The translations under genes and the position numbers were made by a program. From Thermotogaceae bacterium (lineage in GTDB: Bacteria > Thermotogota > Thermotogae > Thermotogales > Thermotogaceae), in NCBI GenBank assembly GCA_027077795.1, contig JALWTT010000015.1, positions 333,279-397,278 on the forward strand: 64,000 nt of DNA. The letters are read 5' to 3'. Below, piece by piece: positions 1 through 14,351 of the stretch (positions are counted from its first letter, which is position 1; each line of letters starts with the position of its first letter). The notes under the pieces are model-generated. The model was not told where the DNA came from, made no database searches, and worked only from the letters and a program-made list of their open reading frames with translations.

Positions 1-5349
<5,349 letters not shown>

Positions 5350-5352
5350 TTT

Positions 5353-6393
5353 CTATTCACCTCCTATGGTGCTTTCCCTCACAGCAAGGTCAACGTCGAT
5401 AAATTCCGCTCTCAGATCCATCTCAGGATTCTCTATCCTCTCAACCAGCATCTCAACGCTTCTGTAACCCAGGAGATACTTGTCAAAAGTTACCGAAGTC
5501 AAAGGCGGAGAAATGATTTTGGAGAATTCCAGATCGTCGTATCCCACTACAGCAACTTCCTCGGGAACTTTCACCCCTTCATCTTTCAAAGCCTCTAACG
5601 CACCGTAAGCTACCTCATCGTTGTAACAGAAGATCGCATCGAACTTAATCTCCTTCAATTTTTTTCTCACAATTTTATATGCTTCACACATTGAATCTTC
5701 TCTACGGGAAGGCTTGCTCTCTACAAAAAGCAGCTTCTTATCCGGTTTTAATCCATACTCTTTCAAAGCTTTTACATAGCCTTGGTACCTCTCCCTCAAA
5801 TTTTTCTCCCTACTGAAGTCAAATGTGTGGAGCATGGCGATCCTCTTTCTCCCTATTTCCAACAGATGCTTTGTGGCTATGTATCCACCTTTAAAATTGT
5901 TCGGAGATATGACATCTGTCTGAATCTCCTTGAACATGAGTCCAAATGCGATGGAATTCGTTCGTAGCCTGTATTTTCTCAGCACGTTTTTGTCAACCAG
6001 AGTCACATCTGCGGCTATAATCAAGCCATCGACCCTCTTTTTCATCATCGTTTCAAGTGCCTTTTCTAACTTTTCCCTTGTGTTTTCAGAGGTGGGAAAC
6101 GTGAGGAGATCATAACCTTTATCCTCTGCTGCATGGGTCATACCTCTTATAACAGGCTCATAGAACGGATTGGATATACCATAAACTATGAAACCTATGG
6201 TGAATGTCTTGGAGCTCCTCAGTGAGGAAGCCGCATCGTTCTTTATATACCCAAGCTTGTTTATAGCGTCTATAACCTTATCTCGTGTGGACCGACTTAT
6301 ATCAGGGTGACCTTTCAAAGCTTTGTAAACCGTTGTCGTCGATACTCCCAAATAATTCGCCACATCTTTGAGAGTCACATATTTCTTGCGCAT
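5353..6393 (-). CDS. LacI-family transcriptional regulator (operon A)
   Basis: 346 residues. The N-terminal helix-turn-helix with hinge helix reads TLKDVANYLGVSTTTVYKALKG. The rest is a periplasmic-binding-protein-like effector domain, with DGLIIAADVTL, FCYNDEVAYGALEALKDEGVKVPEEVAVVGYDDLEFSKIISPPLTSV. The gene is inside operon A, between a GH36 enzyme and the GH63 gene, with gaps of 0-3 nt. Its effector is therefore probably a galactoside or related sugar. The perfect operator candidate at 11253-11270, over the operon A promoter, is its most likely target. The hinge residues TVYKALK differ from the TVSRALN of the other LacI protein here, which fits a different operator sequence. Confidence 0.92.
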   Translation of the reverse strand: MRKKYVTLKDVANYLGVSTTTVYKALKGHPDISRSTRDKVIDAINKLGYIKNDAASSLRSSKTFTIGFIVYGISNPFYEPVIRGMTHAAEDKGYDLLTFPTSENTREKLEKALETMMKKRVDGLIIAADVTLVDKNVLRKYRLRTNSIAFGLMFKEIQTDVISPNNFKGGYIATKHLLEIGRKRIAMLHTFDFSREKNLRERYQGYVKALKEYGLKPDKKLLFVESKPSRREDSMCEAYKIVRKKLKEIKFDAIFCYNDEVAYGALEALKDEGVKVPEEVAVVGYDDLEFSKIISPPLTSVTFDKYLLGYRSVEMLVERIENPEMDLRAEFIDVDLAVRESTIGGE

Positions 6394-8154
6394 TCAGTTC
6401 ATCTCCCTGACAATATGTATCACCTCTTCAGGACTTGCAGTGACCCTTAAAACACCTTCAAAGGTTCTTTCATACATTTTAACTCCTCTCCAGCTTTTGA
6501 TCTCCACGAGGATTCTCTTTCCACGCAAGTAATCGGAAAGAATGAGTACATCATCTTCGTTGGATGAGTTCAATATGTATAGCTCGTTGAATTCCCCGAA
6601 CTCATCGAGATCTATCAAGTTCTCACCATAAAGAGAGCACAGGCCACTGCTCTTTTCAACCGAGCATGCTTTAGTTATTTCCCCATTTAAGAGTCCTACC
6701 CTTAGATCTCCAAACAGCGCTAGTTCTCTTAGACTCTCGTGAAAACCTATCCAGAATTTGATGAGCTTTTCCTCCTCTTTTGTGATTTTGAGAAGGTCCA
6801 GAGATAACATTGGAACACTGTAGATCGTACTTATGAAGTGTTTTGAAATGTTTTGAAAGCTTTCTCCTTTTCTCCAGACTATTGGATCCGAATACACAGG
6901 AGTCACGCCAGAGAAGGATCTTATTGTGAGAATTCTACGGCGGTTTTGATCGAAATCAAATGGAGTATCGGCCGCTCTGAAAGCGGTCACATATTCTGCA
7001 ATTTGGGGGGAAACATATCCTTGCCTTGCCTCGATTATAAGATCCTTTCCCGCCTTCTTTCCCAATTCGGTTATCTCTGAAAGGATTTTCAACAGTCCAA
7101 GTGATGGATAGTCTGTGAAGTGGTCATGATCTCCTCTACAAGACTTAACGGGAAGATCATCCAGAAAATCTATCTTGAAACCGTCTAGGTCGTACTTCTC
7201 GAGCAGGTTTTCGAGAATTCCGATGATTCTTTTTCTCGTCAGTGAAGATTGAGGACATAAATTTGCGTATCCAAGTCTCTCTCTTTTTGATACAACTACA
7301 TCCTTAAAGTTTTTAAAAGCCTGTGACTTCAAACCTACCATGAATGGAGCTATCCAGAGAACGTATTTCATTCCCAAGGATTTGACAAACCGAACATGTT
7401 CTTTGAAATCGGGGAACTTCTTGTCACATACTTCCCAGTCTCCTGTATACCAGTATCCCCTGCTGTTATCTGATGTGAACCAACCATCATCAAGTATGAA
7501 AACTTTGAAACCTATTTCATGAGCTTTCTCAGCGGTTTGATTGAGGTATTCTTGGTTGAGATCCTGATAAAAGGCATACCAAGTGCAATAAACGGGTTCA
7601 TACATGAAATCGCTGAATCTTTTATCCTTTCCGGCGAAGCTTGAATAGATTTTGGTTATTTCAAACCAGCTCATATTTTCTTCGGATATGAATATACTAT
7701 CATTGAATTCTTTTCCCTCGAAGCTGTTGATACTTTCTAAGGTAATTTCCATCTCCTCTGCTTTTTCTATGAATTTCCCCTTGAGCTTATAGCCAAGCCA
7801 TGATTCTTTTAAACCGATTGCGAGTTTGTTCGTACCGTTTCTGTTTATAAATGATGCAAAGGGGAAACCCCTGTGCAAAGATACTTTTTCTTCAAAGTGC
7901 CATGGAATAAAAAACGAATAGATGTTGCCCAGAAAACCTGGAATCGATATTCCATGAATGTCCAGGATGGGAACAGTGGCTTTCAGCTGAATCTTCTTGA
8001 TTTCAAAGTCTCTTTTGGATGAAATCTTCAGGTTTGTTTGGATAAACCCATACTTTTTCTCGTCGTTCATCCTGATGTTCACTTCTCCGTTGTATTCTAC
8101 AAAGAGTTTTACCTTCCCAAAGCTTGCCTTCAGATCTTTCTCAAACTTTTTCAC
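6394..8154 (-). CDS. GH36-type alpha-galactosidase-like enzyme
   Basis: 586 residues. An N-terminal beta domain is followed by a barrel with FILDDGWFTSDNSRGYWYTGDW (about residue 223), WIAPFMVG, LDGFKIDFLDD with the presumed nucleophile Asp near 328, and FRAADTPFDFDQNRR with the presumed acid/base Asp near 395. This set is typical of GH36 melibiases. There is no signal peptide, so it should act on sugar delivered by the ABC importer encoded just upstream. It is clearly different from the GalA at the left edge, so the operon carries two GH36 enzymes. A related clan GH-D/GH31 specificity such as alpha-N-acetylgalactosaminidase cannot be excluded. Confidence 0.85.
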   Translation of the reverse strand: MKKFEKDLKASFGKVKLFVEYNGEVNIRMNDEKKYGFIQTNLKISSKRDFEIKKIQLKATVPILDIHGISIPGFLGNIYSFFIPWHFEEKVSLHRGFPFASFINRNGTNKLAIGLKESWLGYKLKGKFIEKAEEMEITLESINSFEGKEFNDSIFISEENMSWFEITKIYSSFAGKDKRFSDFMYEPVYCTWYAFYQDLNQEYLNQTAEKAHEIGFKVFILDDGWFTSDNSRGYWYTGDWEVCDKKFPDFKEHVRFVKSLGMKYVLWIAPFMVGLKSQAFKNFKDVVVSKRERLGYANLCPQSSLTRKRIIGILENLLEKYDLDGFKIDFLDDLPVKSCRGDHDHFTDYPSLGLLKILSEITELGKKAGKDLIIEARQGYVSPQIAEYVTAFRAADTPFDFDQNRRRILTIRSFSGVTPVYSDPIVWRKGESFQNISKHFISTIYSVPMLSLDLLKITKEEEKLIKFWIGFHESLRELALFGDLRVGLLNGEITKACSVEKSSGLCSLYGENLIDLDEFGEFNELYILNSSNEDDVLILSDYLRGKRILVEIKSWRGVKMYERTFEGVLRVTASPEEVIHIVREMN

Positions 8155-8167
8155 GGTTATCTCCTCC

Positions 8168-8998
8168 TCAGGATTTCATGCCAGATATGGTTATGCCACC
8201 TATTATCTTCTTTTGGCCTATTAGGAAGACAACTATCATTGGGGTGACAACCATTATAGTAGCGGCCATCAAATAGTGCCAGGAGGTGTAGTACATTCCT
8301 CTGAAAGAGTTCAAACCGAGTACAAGCGTGTATTTCTCCTCAGACTGAAGGTATATCAATGGGCCGAAGAAGTCACTCCACGCTGCCATGAAGTGCAGAA
8401 TTATCACGGTAATTACCGCTGGCCTTGCGAGTGGAAAGTAGATTTTGTAAAAGGTTTGAAAGATACTCGCTCCGTCTATGCGAGCTGCTTCGTAGAGCTC
8501 CACCGGGATACTCTTGAAAAATTGTCTGAGAAGGAATATGAAATATGCCGAACCAAAGAAGGCAGGAACCCATAGCGGTTTGAGGGTATCTATCCAACCG
8601 AGCTTCGCAAACAGTATATATTGAGGTATCAACGTTGTGTAGTAAGGTATCATCATAGTGGATATGACGAGTATGAAAAGCTTATCCCTTCCCCTGAATC
8701 TAAGAACGGCAAAGGCAAAGGCCGCCATGGAAGAGGATATCACGACTCCCACAGTGCTGAGTACCGCTATTATGAGAGTGTTGTTTAAAAAGGTGAGCCA
8801 TGGGTATAGCTCCCAAACGCGCTTGAAATTCTCGAAATGGAAAGATTTGGGTATTATGTCAGGAGGATATGTGAAAATCTCATCTTCACTTCCCTTGAGG
8901 GCAGTTGTTACCATCCAGAGAAACGGCATGAGGAAAACCACAGACAGTGATATGAGGGCTATATAAAGAACTAACAATTTTATGCTACTCCGTTTCAA
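8168..8998 (-). CDS. sugar ABC transporter permease, MalG type (operon A)
   Basis: 276 residues with about six membrane segments. The cytoplasmic EAA loop is YEAARIDGASIFQTFYKIYFPLARPA, where the shared ATPase would dock. The C-terminus GGITISGMKS is typical of MalG-type permeases of the CUT1 family. It starts at TTG 8998, with AAAGGGGG about 8 nt upstream. It is the second permease of the importer encoded with 9004-9912 and 9964-11226. No ATPase gene is linked, as usual for Thermotogae sugar importers that share an MsmK/MalK-like ATPase. Confidence 0.95.
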   Translation of the reverse strand: MKRSSIKLLVLYIALISLSVVFLMPFLWMVTTALKGSEDEIFTYPPDIIPKSFHFENFKRVWELYPWLTFLNNTLIIAVLSTVGVVISSSMAAFAFAVLRFRGRDKLFILVISTMMIPYYTTLIPQYILFAKLGWIDTLKPLWVPAFFGSAYFIFLLRQFFKSIPVELYEAARIDGASIFQTFYKIYFPLARPAVITVIILHFMAAWSDFFGPLIYLQSEEKYTLVLGLNSFRGMYYTSWHYLMAATIMVVTPMIVVFLIGQKKIIGGITISGMKS

Positions 8999-9003
8999 GA
9001 GAA

Positions 9004-9912
9004 CTACCCCCTTTCATAGAAGACCCAGCTCCTGGATGTTCTAAATATCACCATCGTCAAGGTGAATATGATCAACGTCAAAATCCAGGACATAGCTGAG
9101 GCATAACCCATGTTAAACCAAGACCATCCCTGCTGGTATAAATACAAGCAGTAAAACAGAGAAGCGTTAGCTGGCGCTCCAAATCCTTGCCCTCCTCCTC
9201 CCATGACATACGCCTGCGTAAAAGCTTGAAGAGCTCCTATAGTATTCGTCACAAGAAGGAAAAAGGTTGTTGGACTGAGCAAGGGCAAGGTGACATATCT
9301 GAACCTTTGCCACCAATTAGCCCCATCGACTTTTGCTGCGTCCCAGTACACTTGAGGTACATCTTCGAGTCCAGCAAGGTATATGATCATGTTCGGTCCG
9401 ACTGTCCACACCCCCATAAACGCGATTGCGGGGACGACCCATTCCGTACTGTAAAGCCAATCTGGTCCTTTTATTCCTATTTTGGACAAGAGGTAATTCA
9501 GGATTCCATATTGTGGATTGTATATCCATATCCAAAGTGTAGCTGTTGCAACCATTGGGAGAACAGATGGTGTGTAGAATATCGTCCTGAAAACAGATGT
9601 TCCCTTGACCTTTGGGTAGAGAAGTAAAGCAAGGGCTAAACCCGTTATGAGAGACAGCGGGACTGCTATCACTGTATACTCCAGAGTGACTTTTAGAGAT
9701 TGATAGAAGAGTGGGTCTGAAAATAACCTTGCGTAATTCTTGAGGCCTATCCACTTCATCTTGTTGAATATGTTCCACTCGTGAAAGCTCAGAAAAAATG
9801 AGAAGGCAATTGGTCCAGCCGTAAAGACTGCAAATCCAATTATCCACGGCAATATAAAAAGATAACCTGCTATTTCCTCCTTCCTTCTAAGACTTGTTGT
9901 TCTTGTTCTCAT
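9004..9912 (-). CDS. sugar ABC transporter permease, MalF type (operon A)
   Basis: 302 residues from the ATG at 9912, with six membrane segments starting at GYLFILPWIIGFAVFTAGPIA's hydrophobic stretch and an EAA loop VYWDAAKVDGANWWQRF. The start is unusual. The only good Shine-Dalgarno (AGGAGG, 9951-9956) is 38 nt from this ATG, and a perfect 13-bp hairpin fills 30 of those nt. A GTG at 9951 is in frame and would add 13 residues encoded by the hairpin itself, but it overlaps the Shine-Dalgarno. I prefer the ATG because the family N-terminus needs only a short charged tail (MRTRTTSLRRKEE). Partners are the binding protein upstream and the MalG-type permease downstream. Confidence 0.93.
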   Translation of the reverse strand: MRTRTTSLRRKEEIAGYLFILPWIIGFAVFTAGPIAFSFFLSFHEWNIFNKMKWIGLKNYARLFSDPLFYQSLKVTLEYTVIAVPLSLITGLALALLLYPKVKGTSVFRTIFYTPSVLPMVATATLWIWIYNPQYGILNYLLSKIGIKGPDWLYSTEWVVPAIAFMGVWTVGPNMIIYLAGLEDVPQVYWDAAKVDGANWWQRFRYVTLPLLSPTTFFLLVTNTIGALQAFTQAYVMGGGGQGFGAPANASLFYCLYLYQQGWSWFNMGYASAMSWILTLIIFTLTMVIFRTSRSWVFYERG

Positions 9913-9916
9913 ATAG

Positions 9917-9946
9917 AAACCGGCTGTCCGGTTGGACAGCCGGTTT
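9917..9946 (-). other. perfect hairpin between Shine-Dalgarno and ATG
   Basis: A 13-bp perfect stem with a 4-nt AACC loop on the transcript (stem AAACCGGCTGTCC). It lies between the binding-protein gene and the first permease gene of operon A. AGGAGG is at 9951-9956 and the ATG at 9910-9912. With the hairpin folded, the spacing falls from 38 nt to 8 nt. It could also protect the binding-protein mRNA or lower downstream expression. Confidence 0.8.
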
Positions 9947-9963
9947 TTCACCTCCTTATCACA

Positions 9964-11226
9964 TCATTTTCCTTCACGTTTCAGAGCCTGCTCAGATTGA
10001 TCAACGGCCCAATTCAGGGCTTGCTCAACTGTCATCTTTTTAAGCATTATCATGTCGAAGGCATCACCTATATATTTTGAGAAGTTCTTCCACCAGTCCT
10101 CTCTCTTGAGGAATGAGGGATCTTTAACTGAATACGGGAGGGACCTCAAGAAGACTCCGAGGATCGGATCACTGTAGAGGTTGAGTTCCTTAGCCACTTT
10201 ATCGCTGATTGGGAGTGCCCAACCTGCTTTTGCCATGACCCTTCCACCTTCCTTAGCTAGGAATTTTTCTATGTCAAGTGCTATATCCTTGTGCTTTGAT
10301 TTCTTAGGAACGACCCACGCCGCATTGTGGAGCATCGTCATGGTTTCCTTTCCCTTCGGGTGGGGAAGGAATGTGCAGCCAAACCTTTTCGCCAGTTCTT
10401 TGGTTGTTATTCCAGGATTTCTAGCTTTCATGTAGCCTATGAACCATGATCCACTGTCTATCATAGCGAGTTTACCAGACTCAAACATGGCATATGTTCC
10501 TCCAGCAGCTTCTCTAACTGATGGTGAGGGAGATACTCCGTAAACGAGGTATAGATCCGTCAAGAATTTGATAGCTTCAATAGTCTGTTTGCTGTTCAAA
10601 TAACCTTTCATTGTTTTCGCATCTGGTGAAAGGTAATCTCCTCCGTTCATCTTTACCCAGGCTTCCCAAGCATAGGGATCTGGAACAACTGCGAAACCGT
10701 AGACCCCATCTTTCGGATGTGTGAGTTTCTTGGCGGTTTCTAAAAAGTCTTCCCATGTCCAATCTTCCTTTGGATACGGAACGCCGTACTTGTCAAAAAT
10801 TTTCTTGTTGTACCATATAACCCTAGTTGTCCAATCCTTAGCAACTCCCCATATATGTCCCTTGTAAGTCACCCATTTGACCAATGTTGGGTAAACCCCG
10901 CTGAAGTCCACAACATTCTCGAGCGGTTCTAGGACCCCAAGAGAGGCTAGCCTTGGATAATCCCACCACATGAAAATATCGGGCGGTGTTCCTCCAGCTA
11001 TACTTGTAACGAGTTTATCACTGTAGCCCTGGGTTATGCTTTGAACGTTTATCACAACATTTGGATGAAGCTTTTCATATTCCTTGAAAACTTCTTTGAT
11101 CCACTTGACACCTTCTGCTATGTCCCAAGTAGTCGCTCTTATGTAAACCTTTTTAGCATAAGCCAAGCTGGATATCATGAGAGCAATGATGATCAAAACC
11201 AGCAAGAACCTGCCAAAAGGTTTCAC
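9964..11226 (-). CDS. sugar-binding protein of ABC transporter (operon A)
   Basis: 420 residues. A Sec signal peptide (MKPFGRFLLVLIIIALMISS then LAYA, cleavage before KK) without a lipobox predicts a soluble periplasmic protein. The mature part is a family 1 extracellular solute-binding protein: FKEYEKLHPNVVINVQSI, GTPPDIFMWWDYPRLASLG, GKLAMIDSGSW. It starts at GTG 11226 with GGGGGGA upstream. It is the first gene of operon A, directly behind the promoter and LacI operator. Neighbouring glycosidases suggest a galactose-containing oligosaccharide as ligand. Confidence 0.95.
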   Translation of the reverse strand: MKPFGRFLLVLIIIALMISSLAYAKKVYIRATTWDIAEGVKWIKEVFKEYEKLHPNVVINVQSITQGYSDKLVTSIAGGTPPDIFMWWDYPRLASLGVLEPLENVVDFSGVYPTLVKWVTYKGHIWGVAKDWTTRVIWYNKKIFDKYGVPYPKEDWTWEDFLETAKKLTHPKDGVYGFAVVPDPYAWEAWVKMNGGDYLSPDAKTMKGYLNSKQTIEAIKFLTDLYLVYGVSPSPSVREAAGGTYAMFESGKLAMIDSGSWFIGYMKARNPGITTKELAKRFGCTFLPHPKGKETMTMLHNAAWVVPKKSKHKDIALDIEKFLAKEGGRVMAKAGWALPISDKVAKELNLYSDPILGVFLRSLPYSVKDPSFLKREDWWKNFSKYIGDAFDMIMLKKMTVEQALNWAVDQSEQALKREGK

Positions 11227-11252
11227 AAAGATCCCCCCTTTCGATGTGGTTT

Positions 11253-11307
11253 AACGTTTACTTAAACGTTCAAGTTGATAATACCAAAATTTAATCATCC
11301 GTGTCAA
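11253..11307 (-). promoter_or_regulatory. operon A promoter with LacI-type operator
   Basis: On the minus strand, TTGACA (11302-11307) and TATTAT (11278-11283) are separated by 18 nt. Just downstream, over the expected transcription start, lies a perfect 18-bp palindrome AACGTTTAAGTAAACGTT (11253-11270), which has the form of a LacI-family operator. Binding there would block transcription of the whole operon until the inducer sugar appears. Confidence 0.8.
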
Positions 11308-11358
11308 ATTTGGGAAATCTCTAGGTATTTGCTGGCTACTATACTCCAGGGCGTGACG

Positions 11359-12177
11359 TCACCCTTTCACGCTACCAGCGGTTAACCCTTCTATGAAGTA
11401 CCTCTGAAACATCAAAAAGACTACTAAAGGTACCACCGCTGCTATAATAGAACCAGCTGCCATTGTGTTCCACTGCGTTACCCATTCTCCCTGCAATGTT
11501 GCAAGCCCCAGAGTTATGGGTTTGTATTTGTCACTCTGGATGAGTATCAATGACCATAGATAATCGTTCCATATCCATGTGAACTCGAGGATTCCCAATG
11601 CTGCTAGAGCAGGAACGGTGAGGGGAAGAACAATCTTGCTGTAAATGGTAAAATGTTTTGCCCCATCTATCATGGCTGCATCGAAGATACTCGCTGGTAT
11701 GGTTTTCATGAAGTTTCGTAAAAAGAAGGTGCAGAATCCTATCTGAAATGCAATGTGAAAAAGAATCACTCCCCAGTAGGTGTTGTAGATTCCCAGCTGA
11801 ATTGAAAGACGATATACAGGGATCAGAAGCATTTGAAATGGGACTAACATTCCACCAACGAATATCATAAGGATAACCTTGGAGAATTTAAACCTATACC
11901 AAGATAATGCAAAAGCTCCTAAACTCGATAGGAAGAGAGTTCCTAGGACAGCGGGAATAGTTATTATAAAAGTATTTAGAAAATATCGACTCATATTTGC
12001 ATCTTTCCAGGCTTTAAGATAGTTCTCGGTATGCCAAACCTTTGGAGGAAGCCACCAGCTACGACTTGTCATGAGATTGTCCATAGTTTTAAAAGACGTA
12101 AAAAGTGTCACCATGAAGGGAAAAAGCCAAACTGTAACAAGAATGATGGCGAATGCATGGAAAAGAATCTTTTTCAT
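11359..12177 (-). CDS. sugar ABC transporter permease, MalG type (operon B)
   Basis: 272 residues with six predicted membrane segments. The EAA loop is FDAAMIDGAKHFTIYSKIVLPLTVPA, and the C-terminus RYFIEGLTAGSVKG is typical of MalG permeases. Its ATG overlaps the stop codon of the preceding permease (TAATG), so translation is probably coupled. It is the last gene of operon B. The stop codon lies in an imperfect palindrome (11348-11365) with no T-run, so termination there is uncertain. Confidence 0.95.
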   Translation of the reverse strand: MKKILFHAFAIILVTVWLFPFMVTLFTSFKTMDNLMTSRSWWLPPKVWHTENYLKAWKDANMSRYFLNTFIITIPAVLGTLFLSSLGAFALSWYRFKFSKVILMIFVGGMLVPFQMLLIPVYRLSIQLGIYNTYWGVILFHIAFQIGFCTFFLRNFMKTIPASIFDAAMIDGAKHFTIYSKIVLPLTVPALAALGILEFTWIWNDYLWSLILIQSDKYKPITLGLATLQGEWVTQWNTMAAGSIIAAVVPLVVFLMFQRYFIEGLTAGSVKG

Positions 12178-13040
12178 TACGCTTCCTCCCTCCTCAGGAC
12201 ATTCCTCATGTATATAACTATGAATCCGAGGGTTATCAGAAACTGAATCACTGCTATAGCAGCACCGTACCCCATTTGGTAATTGTTGAACGCCTGAATA
12301 TACATATAATTTGCCATAACACTTGAAGAGTAAAATGGTCCACCACGTGTCATCACATAGACTATGTCAAACGCTCTTAAAGAATCTATTATGTTCACGG
12401 TAATAGCTACCACCGTTGCGGGACGAAGCATGGGAAGAATTACGTGAAAGAAACGCTGCCATGAATTGGCTCCGTCTACATAGGCTGCTTCCACTAGTTC
12501 TGAGGGGACCTGATTCAGACCAGCTAGGAAGATCACCATTGCGTAGGGAATCTGCCGCCATAGTGCAGCCATTATGAGGGAGTAAGTTACTATATCTGGA
12601 TCGCTCAACCACCCTATTTCATGGATCCCAAACAGATTCAAAAAGCTGTTCAAAGCACCTTGTGGTTCAAGTATCCAGGACCACATTTGGCCAATGACGA
12701 CAAAAGACAAGGTCATGGGTAAATACATGAGCACTTTGTATACTTTTGAACCTGTGAATTTTTGATTTAGGAACATAGCAATTCCCAGTCCGCCTGGAAC
12801 GGAGATCATCGTGAATCCAACCAACCATTTGACGTTATTCCAAAGTGAAGTCACAAAGTATGGGTCCTCAAACAGTCTTTTAAAATTGCTCAACCCAACG
12901 AAGTTTATGGATGGAGAAACCCCATCCCAGTTTGTGAAGCTCAGGTAAAGAGTTTGAAATATCGGCAATAGAACCCAAATACTGTACATCACAAGTGGAG
13001 GAGCCAAGAAGGCATATGGAACCCACCATTTGCCTCTCAA
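12177..13040 (-). CDS. sugar ABC transporter permease, MalF type (operon B)
   Basis: 287 residues with six membrane segments and an EAA loop VEAAYVDGANSWQRFFHVILPMLRP. It starts at TTG 13040 with AAAGGAG upstream. A GC-rich hairpin (13062-13082) separates it from the binding-protein gene. It pairs with the 11359-12177 permease. As with the other sugar importers here, there is no linked ATPase. Confidence 0.95.
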   Translation of the reverse strand: MRGKWWVPYAFLAPPLVMYSIWVLLPIFQTLYLSFTNWDGVSPSINFVGLSNFKRLFEDPYFVTSLWNNVKWLVGFTMISVPGGLGIAMFLNQKFTGSKVYKVLMYLPMTLSFVVIGQMWSWILEPQGALNSFLNLFGIHEIGWLSDPDIVTYSLIMAALWRQIPYAMVIFLAGLNQVPSELVEAAYVDGANSWQRFFHVILPMLRPATVVAITVNIIDSLRAFDIVYVMTRGGPFYSSSVMANYMYIQAFNNYQMGYGAAIAVIQFLITLGFIVIYMRNVLRREEA

Positions 13041-13061
13041 CTTCTCTCTCCTTTCTATATA

Positions 13062-13082
13062 AGGCTGGGGGACCCCCAGCCT
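13062..13082 (-). other. hairpin at binding protein/permease junction (operon B)
   Basis: A 9-bp perfect GC-rich stem (AGGCTGGGG on the transcript) with a 3-nt loop lies between the binding-protein stop and the permease Shine-Dalgarno. There is no T-run, so it is more likely an mRNA-stabilising or processing element than a full terminator. Its position matches the hairpins of the other two sugar importers. Confidence 0.7.
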
Positions 13083-13092
13083 ATTCCATTAT

Positions 13093-14325
13093 TTATTTGT
13101 GAATTTTGTAAATCCTTTCTCGCTGCATTTCCAAGTTCTTTAATATAGAGTTTACTCTATCCGGATAAACCATGAATTCGACGAAGGCGTTCATTCCAGC
13201 TGTTGCCATTTGAGGGTTGGTATCCCTGTCATAGAACTGCATGACTCCATCTGATTTGAGGATCATATCCAGTCCCTTTCGCGCGGAAAGGTCAGGAGCG
13301 GGTACTGACTTGTTAGCAGCTAATCTTCCTAGGTGTGATGCGAAGAACTCCTGTGCTTCCTTGGAAGCGATGAATTTTAGGAAAACCTTTGCAGCATCCT
13401 TGTGTGAGGCTCTTGCTGGAATCATGAATCCATCAATTGGCGTATCTTCATAAAGTCCTACGTTTCCATTTATAATTGGAAACCTGAAAAAGCCAAGATC
13501 ATTTACAACATCTTTAGGAGCAACGTCTCTGATGAACTGTCCCATAAGATACATAGCAGCTTTGCCAGTGAACAGGAAATTTGCAGCCTCCTGCCAAGAG
13601 TAAGAAGTATGGTTGCTTATGAAATATCCAGCATCTATCAGTTGTTTCCAGTATTCGAAAACCTTTTTAACTCCCTCGTCGGTGTAAGGTATCTTCCCTG
13701 CTGTTAACTTCATATGATAGTCCAAACCGTTGATTCTCATATCTAGATAGTCAAACCATCCAGCTGCTGTCCAAAGGTATTTTGTACCTATGGTTATTGG
13801 TATATAGCCAGCTTTCTTCAACTTTTCACAGGTTTCTTTGAATTGCCACCATGTAATGGGTACCTTAAGTCCTAGTTTCTCAAAAATGGATTTTCTGTAG
13901 TAAACACCCCACCAGTACCAGGACAATGGAACAAAGTAAATGTGCCCGTTGTATTCAGAAGCACTCTTGAATGCGGCGGGAAAGTAGAGTTCAAAGTTAT
14001 CTTTGAACACATCATCTAAAGGCTCTAACAATCCCTTGCTTGCAAAGTATCTCATCCTTTCACCTGCAAACCAGGTGACAACGTCAGGTGCGTTTGATGA
14101 ATTCAACCACGTTCTCAGAAGTGTTTTGAAATCTTCATGTGCAAATGTGTTGACCGTTACGTCGTAATCAGGATGCAAAGCTTTGAATTGATTCACTAAT
14201 TCTGCGAAGACCTTCCTTGGAGCAGGGTCAGACATGTACGAATTTATAATTAGTTTTTGGTTTGCTACACCAATTATGGAAAGAAAAACCATCCCTAAAA
14301 CCACCATAAGGGAAAACTTTCTCAT
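13093..14325 (-). CDS. sugar-binding protein of ABC transporter (operon B)
   Basis: 410 residues with a signal peptide (MRKFSLMVVLGMVFLSIIGV). The mature protein is a family 1 extracellular solute-binding protein: FVELV-type opening KVFAELVNQFKALHPDYDV, SSNAPDVVTWFAGERMRYFASKGLLEPL, GKAAMYLMGQF, DGFMIPARASHKDAAKVFLKFIAS. No lipobox Cys. It is cotranscribed behind its LacI regulator. There is no linked hydrolase, so the ligand cannot be inferred beyond a carbohydrate. Confidence 0.94.
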   Translation of the reverse strand: MRKFSLMVVLGMVFLSIIGVANQKLIINSYMSDPAPRKVFAELVNQFKALHPDYDVTVNTFAHEDFKTLLRTWLNSSNAPDVVTWFAGERMRYFASKGLLEPLDDVFKDNFELYFPAAFKSASEYNGHIYFVPLSWYWWGVYYRKSIFEKLGLKVPITWWQFKETCEKLKKAGYIPITIGTKYLWTAAGWFDYLDMRINGLDYHMKLTAGKIPYTDEGVKKVFEYWKQLIDAGYFISNHTSYSWQEAANFLFTGKAAMYLMGQFIRDVAPKDVVNDLGFFRFPIINGNVGLYEDTPIDGFMIPARASHKDAAKVFLKFIASKEAQEFFASHLGRLAANKSVPAPDLSARKGLDMILKSDGVMQFYDRDTNPQMATAGMNAFVEFMVYPDRVNSILKNLEMQRERIYKIHK

Positions 14326-14351
14326 TTTTCAATCCCTCCTTTCGAAAGGTT

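Noticed and set aside
9004..9951. GTG 9951 as the permease start
   Set aside because: It overlaps AGGAGG itself, so it cannot be served by it; the added residues are encoded by the hairpin. Kept as an alternative only.
11348..11365. Terminator at the end of operon B
   Set aside because: The repeat AGG-GC-GTGACGTCAC-CCT is imperfect and has no T-run; not strong enough to list as a terminator.
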